Virus record (IMG/VR): IMGVR_UViG_3300045282_000196
Location: 1-47,080 of that record
Length of the DNA stretch: 47,080 nt
From: a virus
Direction: 5' to 3' (one strand)
Part shown: piece by piece, positions 34,074 to 41,097 of the stretch
How positions within the stretch are numbered: the stretch's first letter is position 1
How the letters are laid out: each line of letters begins with the position of its first letter
Position numbers and translations under genes: made by a program
The notes under the pieces: generated by a model
What the model was told of the DNA's origin: nothing
Seen by the model: the letters and a program-made list of their open reading frames with translations, nothing else
Database searches by the model: none

Positions 34074-34462
34074 GGACAGATGTCCTCGTTCACGTCGCGC
34101 GCGTTCGATTGGTATGGCTGGAAGGTATTGCGGGATTGGAGTGGTCTGCCCTTTCGCGTTCTGATGCCGCGAGCCATCTTTTCCTGATGATCAGTCTTTG
34201 CGATCAGGGGCCGGTCACGGTTCGACGTTTTCCATCGATGACATGCGGGACAGGCGCAGCAGCAATTCTCAAGAGAATTGTCCCTGCTGTTCGCGTCCGG
34301 ATCGACATGGTCATATTCGACGCCGAGTTTCAGATCGCGATTGCAATGGACACCCTCGGGCAGGCCATAAATGGCACCGGCGGCCTCACAACGCCCGCCA
34401 GAGCGGTTCCACGCTGCTTCCTTCGTCTTGTCTGAAAACTCGCGTCGGCTCACGGCTGACAC
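34070..34462 (-). CDS. HNH endonuclease-like protein
   Basis: This 130-residue protein has an HNH pattern with zinc cysteines: GRCEA near residue 25, C40, 'VEYDHVDP' (Asp51-His52), Asn66 in SLENC and 'CPACHRWKTS' (71-80). A basic C-terminal tail follows. It starts 13 bases inside the end of the preceding small gene and overlaps the methyltransferase by four bases, so the two are translated together. It may be a nicking or homing-type nuclease or a partner in a modification/restriction pair. Confidence 0.8.
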   Translation of the reverse strand: MSAVSRREFSDKTKEAAWNRSGGRCEAAGAIYGLPEGVHCNRDLKLGVEYDHVDPDANSRDNSLENCCCACPACHRWKTSNRDRPLIAKTDHQEKMARGIRTRKGRPLQSRNTFQPYQSNARDVNEDICP

Positions 34463-34593
34463 GCCGTCGCGAGGAACAGGCAGAAGCCGACAAACGTCAC
34501 GAAGCCCAGAACGCAGAGGACTTCCTTGGCGAAGGGGGTCAGCAATGTCCCACGGTTGCGCCGGAAGCCGGCAAAGGGGATCAGGCCGTTCAT
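34450..34593 (-). CDS. Very small membrane protein
   Basis: A 47-residue protein with one C-terminal membrane segment ('VLCVLGFVTFVGFCLFLATA') and a basic N-terminus. Its ATG overlaps the stop of the Cys-repeat protein gene by four bases. The reading frame stays open far upstream through the 9-bp repeat, but that part is not coding in this frame. Confidence 0.55.
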   Translation of the reverse strand: MNGLIPFAGFRRNRGTLLTPFAKEVLCVLGFVTFVGFCLFLATACQP

Positions 34594-35330
34594 GCCTGCT
34601 CGCTCTCGGCGAGGCGCTTCATGTCGGCCAGCGCGTCTTCGTTGGTGTCGAAGAACCGGCACGGATTGATCGGCGATCCGCTCTCGCGATAGATCAATTG
34701 CGCGGCGAGAAGCGTTCCGTGGAAGCGTTCCAGCGCATATCCGGATTCGCCTGCCAGATGCACAACCCACCCGCCACGACAATGCGTTGTGTTGCAGGTA
34801 TGCCAGTCGCCCATGTTCAGCGCCTTCGGCTGTGACACGGCTTCGAAGACCTTGCCGTTGATGTTCTCGATCACCGGGATCGGCGGCACGCCTGGAGCGT
34901 CTTTGCTGTCGGGATTGCCCTTGAGGTCCTTCTTGTCGTCGAGCCACGCGATGTTGGAGCAGCCCGAGCAGTCCGAGCAGCCCGAGCAGTCCGAGCAGCC
35001 CGAGCAGCCCGAGCAGTCCGAGCAGCCCGAGCAGCCCGAGCAGTCCGAGCAGTCCGAGCAGCCCGAGCAGCCCGAGCAGCCCGAGCAGCCCGAGCAGCCC
35101 GAGCAGACCGAGCAGCCCGAGCAGCCCGAGCAGTCCGAGCAGCCCGAGCAGTCCGAGCAGCCCGAGCAGCCCGAGCAGCCCGAGCAGCCCGAGCAGTCCG
35201 AGCAGCCCGAGCAGTTCACGCAATTCTTGCAATCCACGAGGCTATCCAGTGCGCGCTGGGCAGCTTCTTTCGAGCCCCAATATTCGACGCTGCACTTGTT
35301 GCCGTTCGCATCTGTGAGCCATGTATTCAT
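34590..35330 (-). CDS. Cys-x-x repeat protein with a C-terminal domain
   Basis: This 246-residue protein has a short N-terminal domain ('GNKCSVEYWGSKEAAQ'), then 31 consecutive triplets of the form Cys-x-x (residues 34-126, nearly all CSG or CSD). A C-terminal domain follows with 'DWHTCNTTHCRGGWVVHLAG' and 'NEDALADMKRL'. The triplets are encoded by 9-bp repeats. A cysteine every third residue suits a regular solenoid or a metal-binding array. The N- and C-terminal domains look globular, so the repeat may be a scaffold or linker. I used ATG 35330, just before MNTWLTD. The function is unknown. Confidence 0.75.
   Translation of the reverse strand: MNTWLTDANGNKCSVEYWGSKEAAQRALDSLVDCKNCVNCSGCSDCSGCSGCSGCSGCSDCSGCSDCSGCSGCSVCSGCSGCSGCSGCSGCSDCSDCSGCSGCSDCSGCSGCSDCSGCSDCSGCSNIAWLDDKKDLKGNPDSKDAPGVPPIPVIENINGKVFEAVSQPKALNMGDWHTCNTTHCRGGWVVHLAGESGYALERFHGTLLAAQLIYRESGSPINPCRFFDTNEDALADMKRLAESEQA
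34957..35216. repeat. Tandem 9-bp repeat array in the Cys-repeat gene
   Basis: About 29 copies of GAGCAGCCC or GAGCAGTCC run without a break. On the coding (minus) strand they read [GGC or GAC]-TGC-TCG. Because the period is nine, all frames are open here, which produces false long ORFs on both strands. Copy number could vary between isolates. Confidence 0.95.
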
Positions 35331-35373
35331 GGTGTTTTCCTTTGCGATGGTTCGAGGATCGAGGGCGCGGTGG

Positions 35374-35655
35374 TCATGCGAAGGCCTCGACGGTTGCGAT
35401 GGCGGGATCGATCTCGCGCGCGCGGTCGATGCAGCGCTTGACGCGGTCTTTCGTGATGGCGCCGCGCGGCACATCCATGCGCAGGATGTCATCGACGCAG
35501 AGATTGCCGCCCTGTGGGACGCGGGCGAGGATCGCGTCGACGATGCGGCGGTCGATCTCGTCGGCTGGCAGAGCCTGGCTGTCGCGCGCGGCGATGGCGC
35601 TGCGCCGGAAGTTGGCGGCCAGAACGTCGCGGTGGCGTCTGATCCGCCGCTTCAC
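35374..35655 (-). CDS. Small protein of unknown function
   Basis: A 93-residue protein with a basic N-terminus (MKRRIRRHRD) and a helical rest ending in 'EIDPAIATVEAFA'. It overlaps the upstream gene by four bases. Its end lies 43 bases before the Cys-repeat gene start. Confidence 0.6.
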   Translation of the reverse strand: MKRRIRRHRDVLAANFRRSAIAARDSQALPADEIDRRIVDAILARVPQGGNLCVDDILRMDVPRGAITKDRVKRCIDRAREIDPAIATVEAFA

Positions 35656-35870
35656 TGGATCGTCTCCAGCAGCTGGGCGGCGCTGTCGCGAAGATCCTTG
35701 GCGATGTATTCCCAGGCCTTCTTCGCCTGCGGGTCGGGCTCATTGGCGGCACGAATATCGTAGCGCTGTGCTTCCGCGCGCCAGTCGGCCGCGACCGTCG
35801 TGCGGGCTGCGATCTCGTGCGGGCGGAAATCGATGGGGCCTGTGTTGGCAATCGCCTCGGCGCCACTCAT
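35652..35870 (-). CDS. Small helical protein of unknown function
   Basis: A 72-residue helical protein with 'ADWRAEAQRYDIRA' and 'KAWEYIAKDLRD' segments, acidic at the end. ATGA overlaps on both sides place it firmly in the leftward operon. Confidence 0.6.
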   Translation of the reverse strand: MSGAEAIANTGPIDFRPHEIAARTTVAADWRAEAQRYDIRAANEPDPQAKKAWEYIAKDLRDSAAQLLETIQ

Positions 35871-36052
35871 TGCAGGCCACCCAGCGAATCAGCCTGTGCC
35901 CTGCATTGCCCCGCGAGATCGCGATAGGTGAGACGCGTCGATCCCGGCAGATCGCGATCGTCGGCGAGACGTTCAAGCCGGTGTGCGCTGGTCAGAAGGC
36001 GGGACTGGATCGATGCGGCCCGGTCCGGAATTTCTGGAATTCTCGTATGCAT
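35867..36052 (-). CDS. First gene of the early-left operon, unknown function
   Basis: A 61-residue basic helical protein. GAGAGGGG lies just before its ATG. It follows the predicted leftward promoter by about 35 bases of leader, so it is the first translated product when the repressor releases PL. A regulatory role would suit its place but no motif is seen. Confidence 0.6.
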   Translation of the reverse strand: MHTRIPEIPDRAASIQSRLLTSAHRLERLADDRDLPGSTRLTYRDLAGQCRAQADSLGGLQ

Positions 36053-36093
36053 TGGCCCCTCTCATGTCGCATGGTGGCGAAGCAGTTGAAGGG

Positions 36094-36135
36094 ACGATTA
36101 CAAACAAAGTTGTAGAAGTCAACAAACAAACTTGG
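36094..36135 (-). promoter_or_regulatory. Predicted early-left promoter with two repressor operators
   Basis: On the minus strand TTGACT (36117-36122) is followed by a 17-base spacer that contains the operator (36100-36113, plus strand ACAA-n6-TTGT) and a weak -10. A second operator, ACAA-n6-TTGG, lies at 36122-36135 across the -35 box, 22 bases from the first. The layout equals that at 37844-37885. Confidence 0.65.
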
Positions 36136-36190
36136 ATAGCGCCATGGGCTGGGTGGGCGCAATCTTTGTCCCGAAACGGAGAGGTCCGCG

Positions 36191-36490
36191 ATGTTCAACG
36201 GCGTATTGTTTGTGCTGCATCCCATCGTGATGGGGATATTGGCGCAGCAGAAATACCGCAAAACCGGTATTCTATGGGCGCTTCTGACACTGTCACTCGA
36301 TGTCGTGGCGGGGCTCTTCAACGATTCGGTGATGAGCAGTCCGGGATTTTCCGATCAGATCCACGGTGGGACCGCTGAGACTGTGCAACTAGCGACCACT
36401 CTGGCGTTTGCAATTCTGACCTTTGGCGTGGTGACCGCGGTGGTGTGGGGTATTCTCGCGACCCTGCCAAAACCTCAGGCGCGGACCTGA
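36191..36490 (+). CDS. Small membrane protein, possible moron
   Basis: A 99-residue protein with membrane segments at about residues 4-20, 28-44 and 66-90. GGAGAGG precedes the ATG. It runs rightward from the region of the left operators, opposite to the operon, and converges with the 36503 gene. Exclusion of other phages or membrane change are possible jobs. Confidence 0.65.
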   Translation: MFNGVLFVLHPIVMGILAQQKYRKTGILWALLTLSLDVVAGLFNDSVMSSPGFSDQIHGGTAETVQLATTLAFAILTFGVVTAVVWGILATLPKPQART

Positions 36491-36502
36491 TAGACGGCCA
36501 GG

Positions 36503-36760
36503 TTATTCGTCTTCAATTTCAGCGTCTTTTTCCCCGCCGGCGCTCCAACCCCGCTGATCGTCGTGATCGATCGACCCTAGCGATGGTTCGAAGTCACCTT
36601 GAAATTCGCGTTCGTCGTCCTCGAGGTCTGGATCACCATCAACATTGTCGAGCTGGTCGATCGCCAGCTCGATAATCTCCTGCAGCGCCAGCGCGGCGTC
36701 GGTCGCGCGAGCAAGCATGCGGACAAGCAGCGGCGTCATCGCCGTTCTTCGCGTTGTCAT
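36503..36760 (-). CDS. Small acidic protein of unknown function
   Basis: An 85-residue protein whose C-terminal half is very acidic (Asp/Glu runs), with a helical N-terminus. ATG 36760, or ATG 36739 (seven codons later). It is divergent from the ribbon-helix-helix gene at 36925. Confidence 0.55.
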   Translation of the reverse strand: MTTRRTAMTPLLVRMLARATDAALALQEIIELAIDQLDNVDGDPDLEDDEREFQGDFEPSLGSIDHDDQRGWSAGGEKDAEIEDE

Positions 36761-36829
36761 CTATCTGTTCTGGCCGGGATTTTTGGCCCCATCCCCGCAT
36801 GAATGATCGGCCGCCATTCGTTAATTCTT

Positions 36830-36847
36830 CATGGACGATCCTCCATG
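36830..36847. promoter_or_regulatory. Palindrome upstream of the RHH gene
   Basis: CATGGA-n6-TCCATG, a perfect six-base inverted repeat, lies in the intergenic region between divergent genes. It is a candidate operator for the ribbon-helix-helix protein encoded 78 bases downstream. Confidence 0.4.
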
Positions 36848-36924
36848 TAAACCCTCGGTGTAGGCGGTGTTGGCGGTGCATCCGGTGGCTAGGCACCTGC
36901 GGCATATTTGCTACCGGTGGGGGC

Positions 36925-37107
36925 ATGAAGCGCAGCAGCAAGCCGCAGACGCGGCCCTATCATTTTACGGGCTCGGAAGAGTTTTTCAGGCAGATCGACG
37001 ATTGGCGGCGGCAGGAACCGGATCTTCCGAGCCGCGCCGAATCGATCCGGCGGCTGGTCGCGCTCGGGCTCGCGGTGCCGCGCAAACCACTGCCCAAAAA
37101 TCGCTGA
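36925..37107 (+). CDS. Ribbon-helix-helix-like regulator
   Basis: This 60-residue protein has an RHH pattern in 'FFRQIDDWRRQEPDLPSRAE' followed by 'IRRLVALGLA', with a basic N-terminus (MKRSSKPQTR). GGTGGGG precedes the ATG at 36925. It converges with the repressor gene (stops 6 bases apart). It may regulate its own promoter region or the neighbouring acidic gene. Confidence 0.65.
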   Translation: MKRSSKPQTRPYHFTGSEEFFRQIDDWRRQEPDLPSRAESIRRLVALGLAVPRKPLPKNR

Positions 37108-37113
37108 CGGCGC

Positions 37114-37806
37114 TCAGCAGCGCTTAAAGCAGGAGAAAACGTGGCCTACGACATGGAGCCGGTTCGGGTTCTTGATCGTCTGCGGCGGATATTTCGGGTT
37201 GTCCGATATCAGCGTCACGGCTTTGGTCTCAAGGTGCTGGGAAACCCTCTTCAGTAGCCCCTCGCCATCGAACACCATCGCGTAGATGCCGGGCGTTCCC
37301 AAGGTCCTGCGGCGCATGTCGGCCATGACCCAGTCCCGATCGCCGATGGTGTCTTCCATTGAATCGCCGCGGGCCTGGAAGATGGCGATGTCGCCCACAG
37401 GCGCATCGCTCAGCGTGCGCAGGAAATGCATGCTCATCATGTGATAGTCGACCGGTTCCTCGTCGTAGTTCACCGAGCCGGCGCCAGCTGCGAACCGGAT
37501 GTCGTAGACGGGTAGGCGGGCGAATTCCGATCCCGCGATCTCGACCAGATTGTCCCGTAAAACAGGCACTAAAGACCCAGCGGGTTCCCGGGCAGGGTCT
37601 TCCATGCGGCCTTTGCCGCTCTCGAGCCATTCGGAAGAAACCTTCAGCGCGCGCGCGATCGCGATCAGATATCGCGACGTCGCCGTTGGGCTGGCTTCCA
37701 AATGCTGGATCGCCTGAGGGCTGACCTTGATCGCTTTGGCGAGCTGGGTCTGGTTTAGACCCGCCTTTTCTCGTGCTTTTGCAACGCGCTCGCCGACCGT
37801 CGACAT
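37114..37806 (-). CDS. CI-type repressor with S24 (LexA-like) peptidase domain
   Basis: This 230-residue protein would hold the lysogenic state. Residues 5-60 form an XRE helix-turn-helix ('GLNQTQLAKAIKVSPQAIQH'). The C-terminal domain has the cleavage-type segment AAGAG (106-110), Ser149 in GDSM and Lys186 in LLKRVS, the catalytic pair of S24 self-cleaving repressors, so RecA-linked induction is likely. The ATG is at 37806; upstream extensions have no support. Three operator-like sites lie just upstream between it and the Cro-like gene. Confidence 0.92.
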   Translation of the reverse strand: MSTVGERVAKAREKAGLNQTQLAKAIKVSPQAIQHLEASPTATSRYLIAIARALKVSSEWLESGKGRMEDPAREPAGSLVPVLRDNLVEIAGSEFARLPVYDIRFAAGAGSVNYDEEPVDYHMMSMHFLRTLSDAPVGDIAIFQARGDSMEDTIGDRDWVMADMRRRTLGTPGIYAMVFDGEGLLKRVSQHLETKAVTLISDNPKYPPQTIKNPNRLHVVGHVFSCFKRC

Positions 37807-37818
37807 GGGCCGGAAGCT

Positions 37819-37885
37819 ACAAGCTGGCTTGTGGAATTGCCCTACAAGACTATTTGTTGACAAGAACAAATTTGTTTGTAACCCT
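37819..37885 (+). promoter_or_regulatory. Right operator-promoter region
   Basis: Three copies of ACAA-n6-TTGT occur at 37819-37832, 37844-37857 and 37866-37879. TTGACA (37857-37862) followed by 17 bases gives a -10 position at 37880-37885, where the sequence is a poor match. The third operator fills the spacer, as it does at the left promoter. The Cro-like ATG lies six bases after the -10 position. Confidence 0.7.
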
Positions 37886-37891
37886 TCACTC

Positions 37892-38173
37892 ATGCAAATC
37901 ACCGGCCTTCCAGCACTGAAGCGCGCCATCGAGATCATCGGGACACAGACCGCTGTGGCCCTGGTCGTCGGCGTTACGGCGCAGGCCGTCAGTGACATGG
38001 TGCGCAACGGCAAGCGCGTTCCTGCGGAATGGTGCCGCCCGCTGGAGATCGCGACGGCGAAAGCAGGCGAGAAAATTTCCGCGCATCAGCTGCGCCCCGA
38101 TCTCTTCGAAGCGCCGGCGAAGCGCGTGCGCCGTGCAAATCGCCCGCTGCGCACCGCCGAGGCCCGGGCATGA
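37892..38173 (+). CDS. Cro/YdaS-like transcription regulator
   Basis: This 93-residue protein has the YdaS/Cro-type pattern 'ALKRAIEIIGTQTAVALVVG' followed by 'TAQAVSDMVRNGKRVPAEWC', with a basic tail. It is divergent from the repressor and is the first gene of the rightward operon, which is the place of Cro. No Shine-Dalgarno sequence lies upstream of the ATG, and the predicted transcript would start at or near it. Its stop overlaps the next ATG by four bases. Confidence 0.85.
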   Translation: MQITGLPALKRAIEIIGTQTAVALVVGVTAQAVSDMVRNGKRVPAEWCRPLEIATAKAGEKISAHQLRPDLFEAPAKRVRRANRPLRTAEARA

Positions 38174-38622
38174 CCGATCTCCAACGCCACGCCCCACTTG
38201 CATCTCGGCTCCCCGTCGAGGCGCAAACCGTGGCTGTGGAGCGCGCGGGGGCCGACATGAGTGCGCTCCCGCGCGCGCCTCTCACCCTGGCGCATTCCGC
38301 ATCCGGCCGCCGGCCGCAGCGCGCGGAATCCCGGCGCCTCTCTCTCACCCGACAGCAGCTGAACGCCAAGACATTCATCCAGGCCTATGTCGCAGCGCAC
38401 GGGGTAGGCCCGACCTTCGGCGAAGTGATGGAAGGCCTCGGCCTCGCTTCCAAGGGAGGCGTTCACCGCCTGGTCAACGCGCTCGCCGATCGCGGCCACG
38501 TGACCTTCGTGTCGCGGAGCGCACGGTCTCTTCGTGTTGTCGATCATCACTGCCCCAATTGCGGCTGCGCACTTGATGCGGAGCCAATTCATCCCGCGGA
38601 CGAGAATGGAGCTTCCACGTGA
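38170..38622 (+). CDS. LexA-type winged-helix protein with a C-terminal zinc motif
   Basis: This 150-residue protein has a LexA-like DNA-binding domain in its middle ('LTRQQLNAKTFIQAYV', then 'PTFGEVMEGLGLASKGGVHR' and 'LADRGHV'). It ends with a CPNCGC zinc-ribbon half followed by acidic residues. No peptidase domain. It probably regulates early genes. ATG overlaps the Cro-like stop. Confidence 0.75.
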   Translation: MTDLQRHAPLASRLPVEAQTVAVERAGADMSALPRAPLTLAHSASGRRPQRAESRRLSLTRQQLNAKTFIQAYVAAHGVGPTFGEVMEGLGLASKGGVHRLVNALADRGHVTFVSRSARSLRVVDHHCPNCGCALDAEPIHPADENGAST

Positions 38623-39104
38623 GCAATCCATTGGGAAAAACTCACCATAGTCTTGGTGCCGAGAACCCCGGAACTGTCGGGAACTCGCAGCGCGGAAGTA
38701 TCAGGGGACAAAACCCGAAGAACTCTTCCGACCTTCGACCCATGACCACCCACGAGGTCATCCGGGAAGTGCAGGGCATCGTTCTGCAGTTTCCGATCAA
38801 GCAGATTGCCGCACAGGCGGGCTCGACGCCGCGCGCCATCGAGAATGTGCGCAACGGCGAGAGCGCCATGAGCCTGCGCAACTTCTTCAACCTCTGCCGC
38901 GCCAATCCGCGCATCCGTGCACTCGCGGCGCCCCTGATGGGCCTTGAAGAAACCGACCCCGATTTCGTGCAGGGCATGTCCCTGCTGATCAACTCGCTGT
39001 CGCGAAGCAGGGCGACGGAGAGCGTCTCCCCGGACGAGGACCACTCTGCCAGTGACGAGAATGATCCCGTCACTGGCGACCTTTTCGGAGGAAGCGTTCA
39101 CTGA
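38619..39104 (+). CDS. Putative DNA-binding protein
   Basis: This 161-residue protein starts at a GTG overlapping the preceding stop, or at ATG 38742 where the ordered part begins. Residues 55-85 read as helix-turn-helix ('IKQIAAQAGSTPRAIENVRN'). The C-terminus is acidic. It may regulate early transcription or replication. Confidence 0.65.
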   Translation: MSNPLGKTHHSLGAENPGTVGNSQRGSIRGQNPKNSSDLRPMTTHEVIREVQGIVLQFPIKQIAAQAGSTPRAIENVRNGESAMSLRNFFNLCRANPRIRALAAPLMGLEETDPDFVQGMSLLINSLSRSRATESVSPDEDHSASDENDPVTGDLFGGSVH

Positions 39105-39463
39105 TGGCCACCTGGCGCGACATCGAAGCGATCCGCGACGCGCACCCTGAATGGGGATGCTCGAGGATAGCGCGCGAGTTGCGCAAACTCGGCACCAACC
39201 TCACACATGAGAGCATGACCGCCTGGGTGCGCTCGACCTTTCAGCGCCGTGGCTGGCCAAATCCAAAATCGAACGATCCGACATTGCGCGCAGCTGCGAA
39301 AGCAGATGCCGACCGTCGTCGTCAGATCGCAGAAGAACAATTCCGGCAGCGCTGCGAATTCAAGATGCGCGAGCCGGAAACAGCAGCACCAGTAGAACCG
39401 CCGCCTGTCGGCGTGTTCTCACGAGCAGTCGAAAAAACAGAGCCTTACTGGCTGAGAGATTGA
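39104..39463 (+). CDS. Protein of unknown function with an HTH-like start
   Basis: This 119-residue protein starts with a helix-turn-helix-like stretch ('PEWGCSRIARELRKLG') and continues as a long charged helix and a Pro-rich end. Its ATG shares one base with the preceding stop. A DNA-binding role is likely but unproven. Confidence 0.6.
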   Translation: MATWRDIEAIRDAHPEWGCSRIARELRKLGTNLTHESMTAWVRSTFQRRGWPNPKSNDPTLRAAAKADADRRRQIAEEQFRQRCEFKMREPETAAPVEPPPVGVFSRAVEKTEPYWLRD

Positions 39464-39502
39464 CCGCGCGCCAAACGGCGTGACGGGCAGGAGAGGGGCG
39501 AC

Positions 39503-40162
39503 ATGGCAGAGATCATAGGCAAGAACACGCCGAGCGCGGAAATCCTGCGCAGCATCATCGAGCGCGTCGAGAACATCGATGAGCAGAAGAAGGGGCTGAC
39601 GGCCGATCGCGCGGCGGTGATGGCCGAGGCCAAGTCGCACGGGTTCGACACGAAGGCCATCGCTCGTCAGATCAAGCGCAGGAAGGCGAAGCCCCACGAT
39701 CTGCAGGAAGCCGACACGCTCGACGATCTCTACAGCCATGCGCTCGGCATGGACAACGAGCCGCCGCTGTTCCGCCAGATCAATGCGATGTCGAAGGACA
39801 CGGCCGGCGGAGAAAAACTGCTGGAAGCTTTCAAGCTGCTGGTTCCGCCATCGGGCGAGATCATCGTCACGATCGGCGGAAAGCGTCAGCGGCTATGGCG
39901 CGACAAGGACGGCGCTGCACGATCCGAGGACTACACATTGCCCGAGCGGCCGCAGCAATCGAGCCATGGCCAGATCCCGCCTGTTGTCGTGGCGGATGTT
40001 CCGAACTGCACAGAAGACGAAGCCGAGCAGCTCGGACGGCAGGCGTTCAAGGACAATCTGCCCATTACGAAGAACCCGTTTCCCGCCGGCGACAAGCGTC
40101 GGTCGCGCTGGGATCGCGGATGGCGCCTCGAAGGCGGCAACGACGGGATGGGTGACGACTGA
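39503..40162 (+). CDS. GapR/DUF2312-like protein fused to an RMF-like domain
   Basis: This 219-residue protein joins two parts. Residues 12-83 fit GapR, a nucleoid protein that binds overtwisted DNA ahead of forks and polymerases, with 'SIIERVENIDEQKKGL' and 'AEAKSHGFDTKAIARQI'. Residues 174-212 resemble ribosome modulation factor: 'GRQAFKDNLPITKNPF' and 'SRWDRGWRLEGG'. The middle has mixed content. A role in both phage DNA replication and translation control is possible. GGAG lies before the ATG. Its stop overlaps the AAA+ ATG by one base. Confidence 0.75.
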   Translation: MAEIIGKNTPSAEILRSIIERVENIDEQKKGLTADRAAVMAEAKSHGFDTKAIARQIKRRKAKPHDLQEADTLDDLYSHALGMDNEPPLFRQINAMSKDTAGGEKLLEAFKLLVPPSGEIIVTIGGKRQRLWRDKDGAARSEDYTLPERPQQSSHGQIPPVVVADVPNCTEDEAEQLGRQAFKDNLPITKNPFPAGDKRRSRWDRGWRLEGGNDGMGDD

Positions 40163-41097
40163 TGATGCACCTGGGGGACAAGACCCATTCCATCAGGGAC
40201 TTTGGCCTCGTGCTCATGCCGGACGAGGCGCAGGAACCTATCCTGTCGCGTGTTGTTCGGAGTGCGCTCGTCGAATGGCTTGAAGAAATCTGGCTTGAAG
40301 ACGAACTGAAAGCGGTGAAGCTCGCGCCGCGCAAGCGCGCTCTGGTCTCCGGTCCGCCCGGCGTCGGCAAGACGACGCTGGCGCACCACCTAGCCGCGCG
40401 CCTCGGGCTTCCGATGCTGGCGGTGCGCTCAGATCGCATCATCAGCCAATGGGTAGGCGCGAACACGCGCAATATGGGCGACCTGTTCGAGGCTGTTGAA
40501 GCTCAGAAGCAGCCGGTCCTTCTTTTCCTCGACGAGTTTGATTCCATCGCCGTCAAACGGCGCACCGTGACCGGCGGCGCTGGCGAACATGACAACATCG
40601 CGATGGTCAACGTCCTTCTGCAGCGCATGGATCAGCACAGTGGGTTCATCTTCGCAGCCACCAATAATCCGAAAGAGATCGACGAGGCCGTGTGGCGGCG
40701 CTTCGAAATCCAGATAGAACTTGGCCTGCCTGGACAGGATGAGATCGTACGCATTCTTCGGCGCTATCTCGCTCCGTTCCAGGTCCCAGCCGATGCCTTG
40801 CAGAAGCTCGCGACAGGATTCTCCGACGCGACGCCCGCGCTCATCAGGCAATTCTGTGAAGCGCTCAAGCGACAGATGGTTGTAGGGCCGAAGGTCGGGT
40901 GGAGCATGGAGAAATCCATCGTCATCGATCGCATTCTCAACGCCGTGCAGCCACACCCCGAGCTTGCGAAGCCGTCGCTGTGGTTGGCGAAGGGACGCCA
41001 TCCCTGTGTCAAATCGCTGCCGTGGCCGATGGCGCTCGGACGCGACGTTGGAGATCTCGCGGACGATGAAACTTCGACGCCGGCGAGGGCAGCATGA
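40162..41097 (+). CDS. AAA+ ATPase
   Basis: This 311-residue protein has Walker A GPPGVGKT (64-71), Walker B LLFLDEF (120-126), sensor 1 around AATNNP (165-170) and an arginine pair (179-180). It resembles small AAA+ proteins of the FtsH/spastin-like group without a protease or other obvious effector domain. It may load or remodel proteins during replication. The neighbour on the left is the GapR-like fusion, on the right a short membrane protein. Confidence 0.85.
   Translation: MMHLGDKTHSIRDFGLVLMPDEAQEPILSRVVRSALVEWLEEIWLEDELKAVKLAPRKRALVSGPPGVGKTTLAHHLAARLGLPMLAVRSDRIISQWVGANTRNMGDLFEAVEAQKQPVLLFLDEFDSIAVKRRTVTGGAGEHDNIAMVNVLLQRMDQHSGFIFAATNNPKEIDEAVWRRFEIQIELGLPGQDEIVRILRRYLAPFQVPADALQKLATGFSDATPALIRQFCEALKRQMVVGPKVGWSMEKSIVIDRILNAVQPHPELAKPSLWLAKGRHPCVKSLPWPMALGRDVGDLADDETSTPARAA

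Noticed and set aside
33213-34187. Plus-strand ORF opposite the cytosine methyltransferase
   Set aside because: The minus strand has ordered methyltransferase motifs; this frame is Arg/Ala-rich without a domain.
32211-34462. Complete type II restriction-modification system
   Set aside because: HNH plus methyltransferase overlap is suggestive, but HNH proteins in phages often have other jobs; kept as a hypothesis in the findings only.
34957-35216. CRISPR-like array
   Set aside because: The period is nine bases with no spacers; it codes for protein.
34600-35232. Leu-Gly-Leu repeat reading of the same array
   Set aside because: A second frame of the 9-bp array. Only the end after ATG 34593 looks like a real small gene.
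34789-35763. Long plus-strand ORF of PEQ/SEQ repeats
   Set aside because: It is the reverse reading of the 9-bp array inside the Cys-repeat gene; the parts outside the array look like shadows of the leftward genes.
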